Position numbers and translations under genes: made by a program. Shown here piece by piece: positions 1 to 8,796 of a DNA stretch of 64,000 nucleotides. Origin of the DNA: Microbulbifer sp. GL-2 (GTDB lineage Bacteria; Pseudomonadota; Gammaproteobacteria; Pseudomonadales; Cellvibrionaceae); contig NZ_AP019807.1 in assembly GCF_007183175.1 (NCBI RefSeq), positions 3,840,001-3,904,000 of the forward strand, read 5' to 3'. The stretch's first letter is position 1, and each line of letters begins with the position of its first letter. The notes beneath the pieces are model-generated. The model worked only from the letters and a program-made list of their open reading frames with translations, made no database searches and was not told where the DNA came from.

Positions 1-1
1 G

Positions 2-2497
2 CGCGAAACCAAGCTGATGGAAACTCCAGTAGCCATTTCCGCTTTCACTCAGGAAGAGTTAGATCGTCAGGGTATTAAGAATGTAAAAGATCTGGGCAGT
101 ACAATTCCCAATGTGGATATAGGCTATGATGCTTCTCAGTCTTCACCAGTGATTTCTATGCGTGGTGTTCGCTCTACCAATACTACTGAGTTTGGTGACC
201 CAGCTGTTGGTTTGCACTTTGATGGTATTTACTCATCACGCCCTCAGTCTGCTATGGCAATGATGTTTGACTCTGAAAGGGTTGAAGCCATGCGTGGGCC
301 GCAGGGCACCCTTTATGGGCGTAACTCTACCGTTGGTGCCATTAATGTTATTTCAAAAAGACCGGTAATTAATGAGTTCGAAGGTTCAGTCGGAGTTGAG
401 CTCGGTCGCTGGAATCAAGAGCTGGTAAAAGGTGTTGTCAATATTCCAGTTTCAGACACCGTTGCTCTTCGTGTGTCCTTTATAGATGAGACACGGGACT
501 CCTACCTTACCGGGTTTTATGACGTGAACCAGTGGGACAATCGCTATATTGATGCTGACTCTGTAGGTGCGAGCGTTTTACCTGATGATGCTTCAAGAAC
601 TTTTATTCAAGCGAATAACGCTGAAGGAGCCGCGGACTATCAGCTGGTTAGGGCTGATGCTGAAGATTTTTATGGGAATGTTGATCAGCAGGCGGTACGT
701 ATAGGTGCGCTATGGGAGCCGACAGATGATATTTCTTGGTATGCCGTAGCGGAACACTATCAGGATAGCAGCGCGGGCGGCATCAATACTATTGACTGTG
801 AAAAGGCTGAGCAGCGCGAGGATGGAACAACTTGTGAAACCTACTACGGCTCTGGTGCTGATGAGTACAGCGTAGCTGTGAATGTACCAGGTGAACTTGA
901 TCTCACCATGACTTCATTCCGTTCTAGCTTCCGCTGGGATTTCAGCGATACCATGGCCTTTGTGTATAACACCGGGTATGCAGTTCAGGAACGAAGTAAT
1001 CTGATTGATATTGATGCTGGTCGCAATACCTGGGATATGAGTATGAGCATTACAGACTCAGAAAATGTTTCCTACTCCCATGAGATGCAGTTGCAATCTA
1101 CAGGTGATGGTCTCCTACAGTGGATTACAGGTTTGTTTTATTTCCATGAGACCACTGATCTGAATGGTTACTTCCTGGCCTCATTAGATAATGCCGTATT
1201 TTGGCGACAGCCAGACAGAACTATAGAGGCCAGCGCGGTATTTGCTCAGGCTACCTATGACCTTACCGATACCCTGCACCTGACTCTTGGTGGTCGCTAT
1301 ACGGAAGATAAGAAGAGTGATGAAGGTGGTAATAACCTGAGCTGTACTCGTGACTGGTCCACTGGATCAGATGAAGAGTATGGTTGCTTCCCTGCCTATT
1401 TACAGGACACCTTTAATAGCTTTTCTACTAGTCACTTTACTGACAGTTCAATTTATACAGTCGATACTTACAATGATGTCATCAAGAGCTGGGATTCATC
1501 CGACTTTCGAATTGGTCTCGATTATGACCTGACAGATGACGTCATGCTGTATGCATATGTTGCAAGTGGATTTAAATCCGGAGGTTTGGGTGATGTTGTA
1601 ATCCAATATCAGCAAGACCCGGATACGGCTGAGTACATCTACGATGATGAAGGAAATCGGGTTGTTCAACAGGTAATTGACACTAGCTATGATGAGGAGA
1701 AAGTCATTACTTGGGAGCTAGGAGCAAAAGGCACCTTCTTGGATGGACGCCTAAATCTGGCTAGTACCTTCTTTTTCTCCGACTATAAGGATATGCAGCT
1801 AGCTGCACCTGATACCGCGTACTCATACTATGCGGTAGAGCGAGAAGGTGAGAATGCCGGTGAAATTACGACCGAGCCTGTTGTTATTTACCTTACCAAG
1901 AATGCTGCTAGCGCAGAAATTATGGGGTTAGAGTTAGAGTTTGACTGGGCTCCCTATCCGAATGGCCGAATCAGTGGTTTTGCTACCTGGATACAAACAG
2001 AAATCACCTCTGATTTTTGGAACCGCTGGAATTTCAATAACCAAGCGTTGTTTGAACTTTCGGATTATGGTTTAGCTCATGACAATACTAATGAAGAACT
2101 CTTCAGAAATTTGAAGGGTAATGAGTTGCCGGTATCACCGGAATTCAGCTTCACTATCAATTACGATCACACCTTTGAACTGGCCCACGGCGGTGCAATT
2201 ATTCCGTTTATCGGCATTCACTGGGAGGATGAGTCTTACCTGACTTATTGGAATGTTGATAAGCATGATTTCCCAGTTGGTGATACTTCGGCTTATGATG
2301 ATAGCCGAGATTCTTTCTGGATGATCAATGCGTCCATCAAATATGTAAGCCCTGATGATCAGTGGAACATTGAAGCCTATGGTAATAATCTGACCGATGA
2401 AGTGATACCTTACTATGCCGACGGCAGCGATGGTTTGGTATCCGGCCCATTCTCCACACCTGTGAGCTACGGTGTACGTTTCAACTACAACTTTTAA
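2..2497 (+). CDS. TonB-dependent outer-membrane receptor, 5'-truncated by window edge
   Basis: The reading frame is open from base 2, and residues before the first ATG (base 17) already read as plug domain, so the true start and signal peptide lie outside the window. The visible part starts with the ETPVAISAF plug motif, followed by the RG(V/I)RS and RGPQGTLYGRN signatures that end the plug, then a beta-barrel of about 700 residues. The barrel ends in the expected aromatic C-terminus (RFNYNF). Receptors of this family import siderophores, cobalamin or glycans using TonB-ExbB-ExbD energy. The substrate cannot be read from sequence; the acidic, aromatic-rich extracellular loops fit the large receptor expansions of marine gammaproteobacteria. 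A strong terminator follows. Confidence 0.93.
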   Translation, partial: RETKLMETPVAISAFTQEELDRQGIKNVKDLGSTIPNVDIGYDASQSSPVISMRGVRSTNTTEFGDPAVGLHFDGIYSSRPQSAMAMMFDSERVEAMRGPQGTLYGRNSTVGAINVISKRPVINEFEGSVGVELGRWNQELVKGVVNIPVSDTVALRVSFIDETRDSYLTGFYDVNQWDNRYIDADSVGASVLPDDASRTFIQANNAEGAADYQLVRADAEDFYGNVDQQAVRIGALWEPTDDISWYAVAEHYQDSSAGGINTIDCEKAEQREDGTTCETYYGSGADEYSVAVNVPGELDLTMTSFRSSFRWDFSDTMAFVYNTGYAVQERSNLIDIDAGRNTWDMSMSITDSENVSYSHEMQLQSTGDGLLQWITGLFYFHETTDLNGYFLASLDNAVFWRQPDRTIEASAVFAQATYDLTDTLHLTLGGRYTEDKKSDEGGNNLSCTRDWSTGSDEEYGCFPAYLQDTFNSFSTSHFTDSSIYTVDTYNDVIKSWDSSDFRIGLDYDLTDDVMLYAYVASGFKSGGLGDVVIQYQQDPDTAEYIYDDEGNRVVQQVIDTSYDEEKVITWELGAKGTFLDGRLNLASTFFFSDYKDMQLAAPDTAYSYYAVEREGENAGEITTEPVVIYLTKNAASAEIMGLELEFDWAPYPNGRISGFATWIQTEITSDFWNRWNFNNQALFELSDYGLAHDNTNEELFRNLKGNELPVSPEFSFTINYDHTFELAHGGAIIPFIGIHWEDESYLTYWNVDKHDFPVGDTSAYDDSRDSFWMINASIKYVSPDDQWNIEAYGNNLTDEVIPYYADGSDGLVSGPFSTPVSYGVRFNYNF

Positions 2498-2523
2498 GTC
2501 ATGCTCTCAATTAGAGTCCCCTC

Positions 2524-2558
2524 AAATCCGTGCAGCCTTGGGCTGCTCGGATTTTTTT
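2524..2558 (+). terminator. Rho-independent terminator after the TonB receptor
   Basis: AAATCCG-T-GCAGCC (2524-2537) pairs with GGCTGC-T-CGGATTT (2541-2554) around a 3-nt loop, with one T/T mismatch. A run of seven T follows at 2552-2558. It lies 27 bases after the receptor stop codon. Confidence 0.88.
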
Positions 2559-2672
2559 CGTTCTGTCTTGTACTACCTGTAGAAGTCATCGTAGTCTTTG
2601 TTTGCTGATGTATCCCAGTATATGTTTAAGAGCTTTTCTGGGTAAAAATAAAGTAATGATAGGGTTATTCTT

Positions 2673-2918
2673 GTGCCAGAAATTGAACTTGAAAAAGAAC
2701 GTAAATCTGTACTGGTGGGGAAGGTAAGGAAATACCTTTCTGAGGAATTTGATCTCGAGGCTGGTGGCTTTGAGGTGGAATTCTTTATCGATTTTCTTGC
2801 AAGGGAGATGGGGGCTGGCTTCTACAATCAAGGTCTGCATGATGCACAGGCTATTGTGTCTTCAAAACTGGAAGATATATCGGATGCTATTTATGAGATT
2901 GAGAAGTCTGTGAATTAG
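2673..2918 (+). CDS. DUF2164 family protein
   Basis: An 81-residue protein that matches the DUF2164 pattern: a charged N-terminus (ELEKERKSVLVGKVRKYLSE), then FxVEFFIDFLxREMG, then the typical FYNQGLHDAQ motif. The function of the family is unknown. The start is a GTG; the GATAGGG stretch upstream is a modest ribosome binding site. It lies downstream of the receptor terminator and convergent with the transporter at 3013, so it is probably monocistronic. Confidence 0.75.
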   Translation: MPEIELEKERKSVLVGKVRKYLSEEFDLEAGGFEVEFFIDFLAREMGAGFYNQGLHDAQAIVSSKLEDISDAIYEIEKSVN

Positions 2919-3012
2919 CCTGGCCACCTTTCCAGAAGTGTGTGGGTGGGGGTAAGAGGGAGCGGCAGTGATTTGCAGCTCCTTGCTTGGATAAGATGTT
3001 AGGGGTGTTTTT

Positions 3013-3945
3013 TTAGGTTGTCTTTTCTGTCTGAATAAATAACATAGCGAGGATAACCAGAGTAATTCCTGCAAAAATGGATCTGTTGAATTCTGACATT
3101 CCTAGAATCAGGGTTAGTGCCAACACAAAAACCGGATTCAAAAACCCATAAGCAGCTACTTTGGTGGGGCCAATTTTTACGGTGCCGAATTGCAGTAGAA
3201 AGAAACTCATTAGAGTGGTAAATAGCGCTAAATAGAGTAAGCCGCCATAGGTTTCAAAAGATACATTTTGCCAGCTTATAGTATCTAAATGGGGGAAGGA
3301 TAATGACAATAACCAGAGTGCGCCGAATAAAATCACCCAAAAGGTCATGACTTCCGTAGGTTCGCCAGAGTGAACCCGCTTAACCAGTGGGTTATAAAGG
3401 CTAAGTGAAATTGCACCCAACAAGAAGATCCAGTCCCCTCGGTTTAAATCCAGTGTCAATGCAGCAGCCATATTTCCCTTGAAGACTATCCAGGCTGCAC
3501 CCAGGGTTCCCAGGAATAACCCAATAATTTTTCGGGTACTGCTACGCTCACCATTTACTATCAGGGCAAAAATAGCAGTCATCGCTGGGACCGTTGTAAA
3601 AAGTGCCCCGGTATTAATCGCTGACGTATATTTTAGAGCTTCAAACATGCACCAGAAAAAGGTGACTAAAGGGATACTCAGTAGTGCATAGCGCAATAGT
3701 TTCTTTAACTCGGGTAACTGGATGCCGTGTTTGAAGAATATAAAAGGCGCAAAAAGACCGGCTGCCATCAGGAACCGAATAAGCATCATCACATCTGCTG
3801 GAAGTGAGTCGGCGATTAACTTGCCTACTGGAAAGGAACTGGCCACGAAAAAGGTGGTGACTACCATCAAGCCGTGAACCCACCAATGAGAGGGGGTTGA
3901 CGCCCTAGCAGCTATTGGGTTGATTGTTTTGGTTAGTTCCCTCAT
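3013..3945 (-). CDS. EamA/DMT-family inner-membrane transporter
   Basis: A 310-residue hydrophobic protein with about ten predicted membrane segments in two repeats of five, typical of the drug/metabolite transporter superfamily (two EamA domains). The first repeat includes SSFPVGKLIADSLPADVMMLIRF and the second begins near GDWIFLLGAISLSLYNPLVKR. Family members export amino acids, nucleosides or drugs; the substrate here is unknown. An AAGGGG ribosome binding site precedes the ATG. It is divergent from the LysR regulator at 4055 with about 110 bases between them, an arrangement in which LysR proteins often control the neighbour. Confidence 0.87.
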   Translation of the reverse strand: MRELTKTINPIAARASTPSHWWVHGLMVVTTFFVASSFPVGKLIADSLPADVMMLIRFLMAAGLFAPFIFFKHGIQLPELKKLLRYALLSIPLVTFFWCMFEALKYTSAINTGALFTTVPAMTAIFALIVNGERSSTRKIIGLFLGTLGAAWIVFKGNMAAALTLDLNRGDWIFLLGAISLSLYNPLVKRVHSGEPTEVMTFWVILFGALWLLSLSFPHLDTISWQNVSFETYGGLLYLALFTTLMSFFLLQFGTVKIGPTKVAAYGFLNPVFVLALTLILGMSEFNRSIFAGITLVILAMLFIQTEKTT

Positions 3946-4054
3946 GACCGCCCCTTGCCTCTTTCAAAAAGTAAGATAAGAGTACGCCGTTTCTGATAGA
4001 CTGATAATCCGCCATTAAAGATACATACTGTTGAGCAAAGGGAAACAGTATTTT

Positions 4055-4960
4055 ATGGAAAACTTTGGTGCCATACCGGTATTCGTTACTGTGGCTGAAA
4101 CAGGTGGGTTTTCACCTGCAGCCAAATTGCTAGGAATTTCAAAATCGGCAGTGAGTAAACGGATCAGCCAGCTCGAAGCCCGGCTTGGGGTGAAACTGTT
4201 ACACCGTACCACTCGCAAACTGAGTTTGACCGAAGCCGGTGAACACTTTTACCAGCACGCGCGCATCGCGCATCAGGCTGCCAAAGATGCCCAGGACGCA
4301 GTCACCCAACTGCAGGGGGAGCCTCAAGGTCGTCTGCGTATTAATAGCCCTATGTCTTTCGGCAGATTACATTTAGCGCCCCTCATCCCTGTGTTTCTCA
4401 AGCGCTACCCCAAAATAAGCATTGATATGGTTATGGACGATAAGGTGGTCGACCTTGTCGGGGAGGGCTTTGATATAGCCATTCGCGCAGGAGACTTACC
4501 TGATACCAGCTTGATTGCGCGGAAACTGGCCCCTTTGCGAAGCGTACTTTGTGCATCACCAGAGTATCTGAAGGACTTCGGAACACCTACAAACCTGGAG
4601 CAACTGGTTGAGTACAATTGCTTGGTATTTACCTATTCCAGAGATGTAAAAGAGTGGACTTTTATCAAGGATAACCACCTTAAAACGATAGAAATCAAAG
4701 GTAATTACCAGGTAAATAACAGTGAAGCCTTAAGGGAAGCGATCCTTCAAGGGGTCGGCATTGGCCGTTTACCTACCTTTGTGGCTGGGCCAGATATAAA
4801 AAGAGGGACTCTGATTCCGCTATTCGAAGAATACCAAATGCCCGCTAAAACCATTTACGCTGTCTTTCCCGAGCGACAGTACATGCCAGCCAAGGTGCGG
4901 GCTCTTATAGACTTCGCGATAGAGTACTTTGGAGATGATATACCCTACTGGGACAGTTAA
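4055..4960 (+). CDS. LysR-family transcriptional regulator
   Basis: The N-terminal winged HTH is clear (FVTVAETGGFSPAAKLLGIS, then SKSAVSKRISQLEARLGVKL and LHRTTRKLSLTEAG). It is followed by a LysR substrate-binding domain of about 200 residues (GRLRINSPMSFGRLHLAPLI). It belongs to the broad DsdC/CrgA-like group that often regulates small transporters or reductases. An in-frame TTG at 4031 would add eight residues, but a GGGA motif sits 11 bases before the ATG at 4055, so 301 residues is preferred. Likely targets are the divergent EamA transporter and perhaps the nitroreductase downstream; this is inferred from position only. Confidence 0.92.
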   Translation: MENFGAIPVFVTVAETGGFSPAAKLLGISKSAVSKRISQLEARLGVKLLHRTTRKLSLTEAGEHFYQHARIAHQAAKDAQDAVTQLQGEPQGRLRINSPMSFGRLHLAPLIPVFLKRYPKISIDMVMDDKVVDLVGEGFDIAIRAGDLPDTSLIARKLAPLRSVLCASPEYLKDFGTPTNLEQLVEYNCLVFTYSRDVKEWTFIKDNHLKTIEIKGNYQVNNSEALREAILQGVGIGRLPTFVAGPDIKRGTLIPLFEEYQMPAKTIYAVFPERQYMPAKVRALIDFAIEYFGDDIPYWDS

Positions 4961-5078
4961 ACTGTAGACTTATACTCAACAGTCATTCATTAAAAGAGGG
5001 TATTATCAGTCAAAGGGAAACGCAATAAACTTTCTCTCATCGATATTCACACAAATAATGACAGTGAGAGAGAAGATT

Positions 5079-5681
5079 ATGGACTTGTTCACAGCCGTTG
5101 AAACACGCCGCTCAGTAAAGCACTACGACTCCTCAGCCCAGATGTCACCAGGCGAGTTCTACAACCTTATTCAAGCCACCATGTTGTCACCGACTTCATA
5201 CAATATTCAGCATTGGCGTTTCCTGCGGGTCACTGACCTCGCTCTTCGCAGTGAGCTGAAGGGCGCAGCTTGGGGCCAGCAACAGGTGGAAGATGCCTCT
5301 GAATTGATCATACTTTGTGCAGATATCAATGCCTGGCAAGATCGTCCTGAACGCTACTGGGCCGATGCACCGAAAGAGGCTCGGGAGGTGCTGGTCCCTA
5401 TGCTGACGAACTTTTACCATGGCAAGCCCCAGCTGCAGCGGGATGAAGCAATTCGAAGTTGTGGACTGGCGGCGCAAACCTTAATGCTTGCGGCAAAAGC
5501 ACAGGGCTATGATACAGGCGCGATGGTTGGATTTGATCCACAGAGAGTTGCTGAGTTAATCAACCTGCCTGAAGGTTATCTAATTGGAATGATGATTGTC
5601 ATTGGCAAGGCGAGGGTAGCCGCCAATGGGCGTGGTGGTCAGTTGCCGATGGACGAGGTTCTATTTGAAAACAGTTTTTGA
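5079..5681 (+). CDS. Nitroreductase family protein (FMN-dependent)
   Basis: A 200-residue protein with the nitroreductase opening (AVETRRSVKHYDSSAQMS), the FMN-contacting SPTSYNIQHWRF segment, and the SCGLAAQTLMLAAKAQGYDT helix followed by GMMIVIGKA. These enzymes reduce nitro compounds, quinones or related substrates with NAD(P)H. The start at 5079 is preferred over the ATG at 5058 because AGAGAGAAG lies just upstream of 5079 and alignment normally begins at MDLFTAVETRRS. It is 118 bases downstream of the LysR gene, so it may be part of its regulon. Confidence 0.88.
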   Translation: MDLFTAVETRRSVKHYDSSAQMSPGEFYNLIQATMLSPTSYNIQHWRFLRVTDLALRSELKGAAWGQQQVEDASELIILCADINAWQDRPERYWADAPKEAREVLVPMLTNFYHGKPQLQRDEAIRSCGLAAQTLMLAAKAQGYDTGAMVGFDPQRVAELINLPEGYLIGMMIVIGKARVAANGRGGQLPMDEVLFENSF

Positions 5682-5738
5682 AGACAATTCACTTGCGCCT
5701 TCTTAGTGTGGCAAGTTTGAGCTTGCAGAAATACCGGC

Positions 5739-5778
5739 AATCAATCATCTCAGTTCTGAGCACAGGGGGTGATTGATT
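5739..5778. repeat. Long imperfect hairpin between convergent genes
   Basis: AATCAATCA (5739-5747) pairs with TGATTGATT (5770-5778), and inside it CTCAG-TT-CTGAG (5749-5760) forms a second stem. It lies between the 3' ends of the nitroreductase and the AgmX-like gene. No T-run follows, so it is not a classical intrinsic terminator; it may protect or end transcripts from both sides. Confidence 0.45.
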
Positions 5779-5803
5779 CCTTGCAAGGGCGGAGATTTTA
5801 AAT

Positions 5804-6277
5804 CTATGGATCTCTGTCAGCTGGGAAAAAGTGCATAGGGAAGTGAGTAGTGGTTTTGCGCACTTCGCTGTCCCCAAAATCTATTTTTTGGATTTCAGCT
5901 GTCACTTGTTTGATCAACGATTTTGAGTCCAGGGTGGTGAGAGCCACAGAAATACTTGAGACCTTTCCGCTGGGTTCAATTTGGATAATATAATCAACCA
6001 TGCCGTTAAGGCTTGGGTCTTTCTTTAGCGCGTTCAGGTATAGTCGATAAATTCTACCCTTGTGTTTGTCGAACACCTTTTAAATTTTATCTTTACTGCG
6101 TTCTTGTTTTTCCTTTACGTTGCGAGTAAGGCTGCCAAGCTCTATGCGATTAGGTTTTTTATCGGAGTATCGGACCTGGCCATTTTGATTGACCCATTTG
6201 CAGATTTCTGCGTTTGTGGATGCCACTGACAAGAGAAGGGCAACATAAACACTATTTCTAAGGAAATATATACTCAT
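5804..6277 (-). pseudogene. DUF4124 / AgmX-PglI C-terminal domain gene interrupted by one in-frame TAA
   Basis: Two ORFs lie in the same frame and are separated only by a TAA at 6080-6082. The upstream part (6080-6277) has a signal peptide and a DUF4124 motif (CKWVNQNGQVRYSDKKP). The downstream part (5804-6079) is an AgmX/PglI or TonB-like C-terminal domain (KHKGRIYRLYLNAL, GMVDYIIQIEPSGKVSSISV). The second part has only a GTG at 6076 with no ribosome binding site, whereas the first ATG has a fine GGAGGAAAG site. The simplest reading is one exported protein of about 157 residues with a nonsense mutation or base-call error. Two separate proteins, the second made by reinitiation, remain possible. 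Confidence 0.68.
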
Positions 6278-6429
6278 ACCGTTGCTTTCCTCCAGTATTG
6301 TGATGTGCCAATCAGCTTCAGATCCCAGTGTTTCGCCGCACGATTCTATGATAATGGCAGAAGCTGGATGATCTTTATGACAGTGAAGGTGAACCAGTTC
6401 AGCTCACATCTTCTGAAGCTGAATAATAT

Positions 6430-8796
6430 TCAATTATTACTGCCCACAAAAACCTCAATCCGATCCACATTTCCACTGGCATCCAGCACGGCAATCTGTT
6501 GCTGACCACTGGTCGGCCTGAGCTTAAGACCTTGGTTGGCAATGGATTCACCCACGGGTTTGCCATTCAGGAACCAGTACCGTCTTCCCTGCCCGCCAAT
6601 GGCACTGAGATTCAAATGCGGTAGTGGGGCATTGGTACCGGCAGGACGGTATTGGTTGCCGTTACTGGCGCCGACAATTTTCAGTGGCGTGCCATGGGTA
6701 GCAGCGGGATTGCCACATTCTGGGGCTGTTGGGGGGATTTGCTGAGCACGGGTTTGGCTCGCTGGTAGCCAGGCTTCCAGTTCTTTGGGCCATAGGGCGA
6801 GGCTGTGTTTTTCGGCACTGGTATCCATACAACGAGGTTTCACCCGTAAGCCTTGTGAGTTGGCATAGAAACTAAACGTTTGTGCAGCGCGCAGGGGTTC
6901 ACCTTTCGGCGGTAGGGTTCTGGGAGTGCGGCCCTCAATAAGCCAGGCATTGCGCTGTTGGTGGCAGTGTTTCGCTTGAGTTAATGCTTTGCGGCCACCT
7001 AGTGGCCAGCAGATCACCTGTTTGGTGATCGATTCGGGCTTTGCCAGATGTTGTTGCCTGTTGTGGGGGAGCGCGGCGATTACCGCGTTCAATAGTGGTG
7101 TGGCGCTGATGGAGCCGTAGTAACCGGGTAAGGGGGTGCCGTCTGGGCGGCCCATCCAGATACCCACGGTGTAGCTTGGGGTTACGCCGATGGCCCAGGC
7201 ATCTCGATAGCCGTAGCTGGTGCCGGTCTTCCAGGCGATATCTGCCTTGGTCTGCCGAACCAAGTTGCGCCAGCGACGGGAGCCGCCGCGATTGGAGGCG
7301 AGCATTTCAAAAGTAACCCATGCGGCCTCTGGAGACATCAGGTGTCTCTCACGTATTGGATCTTCCGGCAGGTAGCGTGGCGCAGCGGCCAGACCGCCGC
7401 GCGCGAGGGCGGCATATAATCCTGTGAGTTGATCCAGCCGTGCACCTACGCCGCCCAATACCATGGCCAGATTCGGTTTACCGCCGCTGGGGAATTGCAA
7501 TGTCAGGCCGGCATTTTCCAATGTCGCCGCCAGGCGGCCAGGGCCGTAGTGTTCCAATAGCTGTACTGCCGGAACATTAAGGGATCTGTGTAGGGCAGCG
7601 GTAGCGCTGACGGGACCGGTGAAGCCCCGATGGAAATTTTCCGGTCGGTAATCTCCGTAGATACGCGGTGCATCACTGAGGAGTGAGGCACTGTGGATCA
7701 GGTCTTCATCAATGGCCAGCCCATACAAAAAAGGCTTGAGGGTGGAGCCGGGTGAACGCACAGCCCTGGCCATATCCACGTAGCCGTATCGGCGCCCATT
7801 TCCGAAATGGGAGGCACCTATGTAGGCTCGCACGGATAAATCGGAATTTTCCAAAACTACAACGGCAGCGGAAGTTTTTTGCGGATACCTGTCCATATGA
7901 TCACGCAGAAAACTTTCCAGCCCGCGCTGAATACTGCCGTCGATAGTGGTACGGATGACTTCTCGATGGTTGATTTTTTCTACCAGTCTGCGCGCCAGGT
8001 GAGGGGCGTTCTGTGGGAACTCCAGTCGTTCGGCGTAGACTTTTTCCTGTCGCGCACGTTCGGCTTCTTCTGCGCTCCAAATACCAAAGGCTTGCAGTCG
8101 TACCAGTATTTTGTTTCGCGCTTTTTGCGCCTGTTGCGGATGCCGGTCCGGTCGCAGGCGACTGGGGGCCTGGGGCAGTACGGCTAATAGTGCAGCTTCG
8201 GCATGGGTGAGGTCGGCGGCTGATTTGCGTAGGTAGAGGCGGCTGGCGGCCTCAACGCCTTCAATATTACCGCCGTAGGGTGCCAGGTTCAGGTAGAGGT
8301 CGAGAATTTCCCGCTTACTGAAATGCCATTCCAACTGCAGGGCGCGCAACATTTGTTTGGCTTTGCCAGATAGGGTCCTGTGATGTGGGTCCAGCAGGCG
8401 CGCTACCTGCATGGAGAGGGTGGAGCCACCGGAGACCACATACCCATTACGCAGGTATTGACCGGCTGCACGAAGGAGAGCAAAGGGGTTGATGCCGGGG
8501 TGTTGATAGAAGTGGCGGTCCTCATAGGCGAGTAGTGCCTCGATAAATCGCGGCGATACCTCATCTTGGGTGATAGGGTAACGCCACACTCCACGATTAT
8601 CCGCAAAGAAGCGCAACGGTTTGCCGTGGCGGTCGGCCACTACCCGAGCGAAGCTTTGCTCTTTGGGTAGTGGTGGAGGAAAAATAAAATCCAGTATTAG
8701 CAGGGTGGTCAAAAGGGGGATAGGCATCAGCAGCAGCGCACGAATTTTGCGGCTGCTGCTTTTCCAGGCGCCTGTGAGTGAGGCTAACCGTTTCAC
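6430..8796 (-). CDS. pbpC: Penicillin-binding protein 1C (bifunctional transglycosylase/transpeptidase)
   Basis: A 788-residue inner-membrane murein synthase. After an N-terminal membrane anchor comes a GT51 domain with EDRHFYQHPGINPFALLRA and GGSTLSMQVARLL. It is followed by the transpeptidase with its active-site SxxK in GSTLKPFLYG, then SLN (HRSLNVPAV) and KTGTS. The C-terminal 150 residues fit the BiPBP_C domain specific to PBP1C. The ATG overlaps the stop of the upstream alpha-2-macroglobulin gene by four bases, so the two are translationally coupled. This pairing is conserved in many proteobacteria and is thought to couple murein repair with protease trapping. Confidence 0.95.
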   Translation of the reverse strand: MKRLASLTGAWKSSSRKIRALLLMPIPLLTTLLILDFIFPPPLPKEQSFARVVADRHGKPLRFFADNRGVWRYPITQDEVSPRFIEALLAYEDRHFYQHPGINPFALLRAAGQYLRNGYVVSGGSTLSMQVARLLDPHHRTLSGKAKQMLRALQLEWHFSKREILDLYLNLAPYGGNIEGVEAASRLYLRKSAADLTHAEAALLAVLPQAPSRLRPDRHPQQAQKARNKILVRLQAFGIWSAEEAERARQEKVYAERLEFPQNAPHLARRLVEKINHREVIRTTIDGSIQRGLESFLRDHMDRYPQKTSAAVVVLENSDLSVRAYIGASHFGNGRRYGYVDMARAVRSPGSTLKPFLYGLAIDEDLIHSASLLSDAPRIYGDYRPENFHRGFTGPVSATAALHRSLNVPAVQLLEHYGPGRLAATLENAGLTLQFPSGGKPNLAMVLGGVGARLDQLTGLYAALARGGLAAAPRYLPEDPIRERHLMSPEAAWVTFEMLASNRGGSRRWRNLVRQTKADIAWKTGTSYGYRDAWAIGVTPSYTVGIWMGRPDGTPLPGYYGSISATPLLNAVIAALPHNRQQHLAKPESITKQVICWPLGGRKALTQAKHCHQQRNAWLIEGRTPRTLPPKGEPLRAAQTFSFYANSQGLRVKPRCMDTSAEKHSLALWPKELEAWLPASQTRAQQIPPTAPECGNPAATHGTPLKIVGASNGNQYRPAGTNAPLPHLNLSAIGGQGRRYWFLNGKPVGESIANQGLKLRPTSGQQQIAVLDASGNVDRIEVFVGSNN

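Noticed and set aside
5804..6277. Selenocysteine or programmed read-through at the split DUF4124 gene
   Set aside because: The stop is TAA, not TGA, and no read-through context is visible.
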